The notes under the pieces are model-generated. The model had not been told where the DNA came from. It did not search any database and was given only the letters and a program-made list of their open reading frames with translations. A stretch of 64,000 nucleotides of DNA from positions 8,246,001 to 8,310,000 of the forward strand of contig NZ_JAUSZI010000002.1 in the NCBI RefSeq assembly GCF_030817415.1, given 5' to 3'. Origin of the DNA: Streptomyces umbrinus. Its GTDB lineage: Bacteria; Actinomycetota; Actinomycetes; Streptomycetales; Streptomycetaceae. Below, one piece after another: positions 63,344-64,000 of this stretch; positions within the stretch are counted from its first letter, which is position 1; the number at the start of each line of letters is the position of its first letter. Position numbers and translations under genes: made by a program.

Positions 63344-63910
63344 CTAGCCGCTGTACGACATGCTCTCCTCGTCGAACAACTCCCCCTGCTCGCCCTCCTT
63401 CTCGCTCCGCAGCCGCTTGTTGCGGAGCCCCACCACGGCCAGGGTCGCCGCCGCCGTGCCCGCGAGGGCGACCGGCACCATCCAGCCGCGGTCGACCGCG
63501 TGGCCGAGGGCGTGGTCCAGGGAGAGCCGGCCGGGGCCCGTGACGGCGAGCCCCGCCGCCGCGAGCCCGAGGGACGCGGCATGCTCGTAGCCGCCGCTCT
63601 GGTTGAAGAAGCCGTTCGGGGCGTGCACCGCCGACGCGCCCGCCATCGCACCGGCCGCGGCGGCGCCGGCCGCCGGGGTCGCGAGGCCCAGCGCGAGGAG
63701 CGTGCCGCCGCCCGCCTCCGCGAGGCCCGCCGCGGCCGCGCTCGCCCGGCCGGGCGCGTATCCCACGGACTCCATGAACTGGCCGGTCTCGGAGACCCCG
63801 CCTCCGCCGAACCAGCCGAAGAGCTTCTGCGTCCCGTGCGCCGCGAGCACCCCGCCCGTGCCGAGGCGGAGCAGCAGCAGTCCCAGGTCGCGTCGGTCGA
63901 AAGAGGTCAC
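63344..63910 (-). CDS. DoxX-family membrane protein
   Basis: This protein of about 188 residues has four membrane helices and the DoxX start DLGLLLLRLGTGGVLAAHG-like, QKLFGWFGG and LAEAGGGTLLALGLATP. A charged C-terminal tail follows the last helix (KRLRSEKEGEQGELFDEE). The start is uncertain: the GTG at 63910 has GAGGAG 11 nt upstream, and a GTG at 63976 is possible. Confidence 0.82.
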   Translation of the reverse strand: MTSFDRRDLGLLLLRLGTGGVLAAHGTQKLFGWFGGGGVSETGQFMESVGYAPGRASAAAAGLAEAGGGTLLALGLATPAAGAAAAGAMAGASAVHAPNGFFNQSGGYEHAASLGLAAAGLAVTGPGRLSLDHALGHAVDRGWMVPVALAGTAAATLAVVGLRNKRLRSEKEGEQGELFDEESMSYSG

Positions 63911-64000
63911 GGTTCTCGTCACTCCTCGGATGTCTCGGCCGATGTCCCAGCCGGTGTCCCAGGCGGCCGTTCTCACGCGAACGGCCCCTTCTGTCTCGTA

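Overview
The window is from an actinomycete, most probably a Streptomyces. It has very high GC, strong G/C at codon third positions, GTG starts, many ATGA/GTGA stop-start overlaps, a SARP activator with a TTA (bldA) codon, and an aromatic type II polyketide cluster. No tRNA, rRNA, CRISPR array or intact insertion sequence was seen.

Region 1 (1-17.0 kb) is a putative anti-phage island of DISARM type. On the minus strand are a DrmD-like SNF2 ATPase, cut by the left edge, and a 2098-residue protein kinase / DUF1998-type helicase / nuclease-like fusion. Divergent from these is a plus-strand operon: a sigma-70 protein with a 500-residue coiled-coil tail, a DrmA-like helicase, a DrmB-like DUF1998 protein and a small SF1 ATPase. 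No DNA methyltransferase and no DrmC are visible. A palindrome overlapping a good -35 box lies between the two arms.

Region 2 (17.0-22.5 kb) is a second putative conflict module: four minus-strand genes, all overlapping by 4 nt. They encode a SAM methyltransferase, a HEPN / NACHT-like NTPase / FGE-sulfatase-fold protein, a cold-shock-like small protein and a protein with CorA-like topology. I could not match this combination to a named system, so it is the best candidate for something undescribed.

Region 3 (22.9-49.9 kb) is a type II polyketide cluster. It has KS-alpha, CLF, two ACPs, a malonyltransferase, a KS III, a C-9-type ketoreductase, a didomain aromatase/cyclase and a metallo-beta-lactamase-fold cyclase. 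This set indicates an alkyl-primed, reduced aromatic polyketide. Tailoring genes include an ActVA-5/ActVB-like two-component monooxygenase, a pseudouridine-glycosidase/HAD-phosphatase pair, an aldo-keto reductase and two DUF6081-like secreted proteins. Together these resemble the alnumycin C-ribosylation/dioxane pathway. Two F420-type oxidoreductases and a cofC gene for F420 synthesis sit in the same cluster, which is unusual. Control is by a SARP, a TetR, two paralogous MarR proteins sharing a 17-bp operator, and a tail-to-tail two-component pair; export is by a DHA2-type MFS pump.

Region 4 (49.9-64 kb) is ordinary Streptomyces chromosome. It contains a two-component system beside an MMPL transporter truncated against a hydrolase gene, an SDR and a crotonase, a CBM2 esterase behind a CebR-like box, an SGNH hydrolase, a DinB-like protein, a MarR/YceI divergent pair, RidA, a WYL regulator, a MazG-like protein and a DoxX protein.
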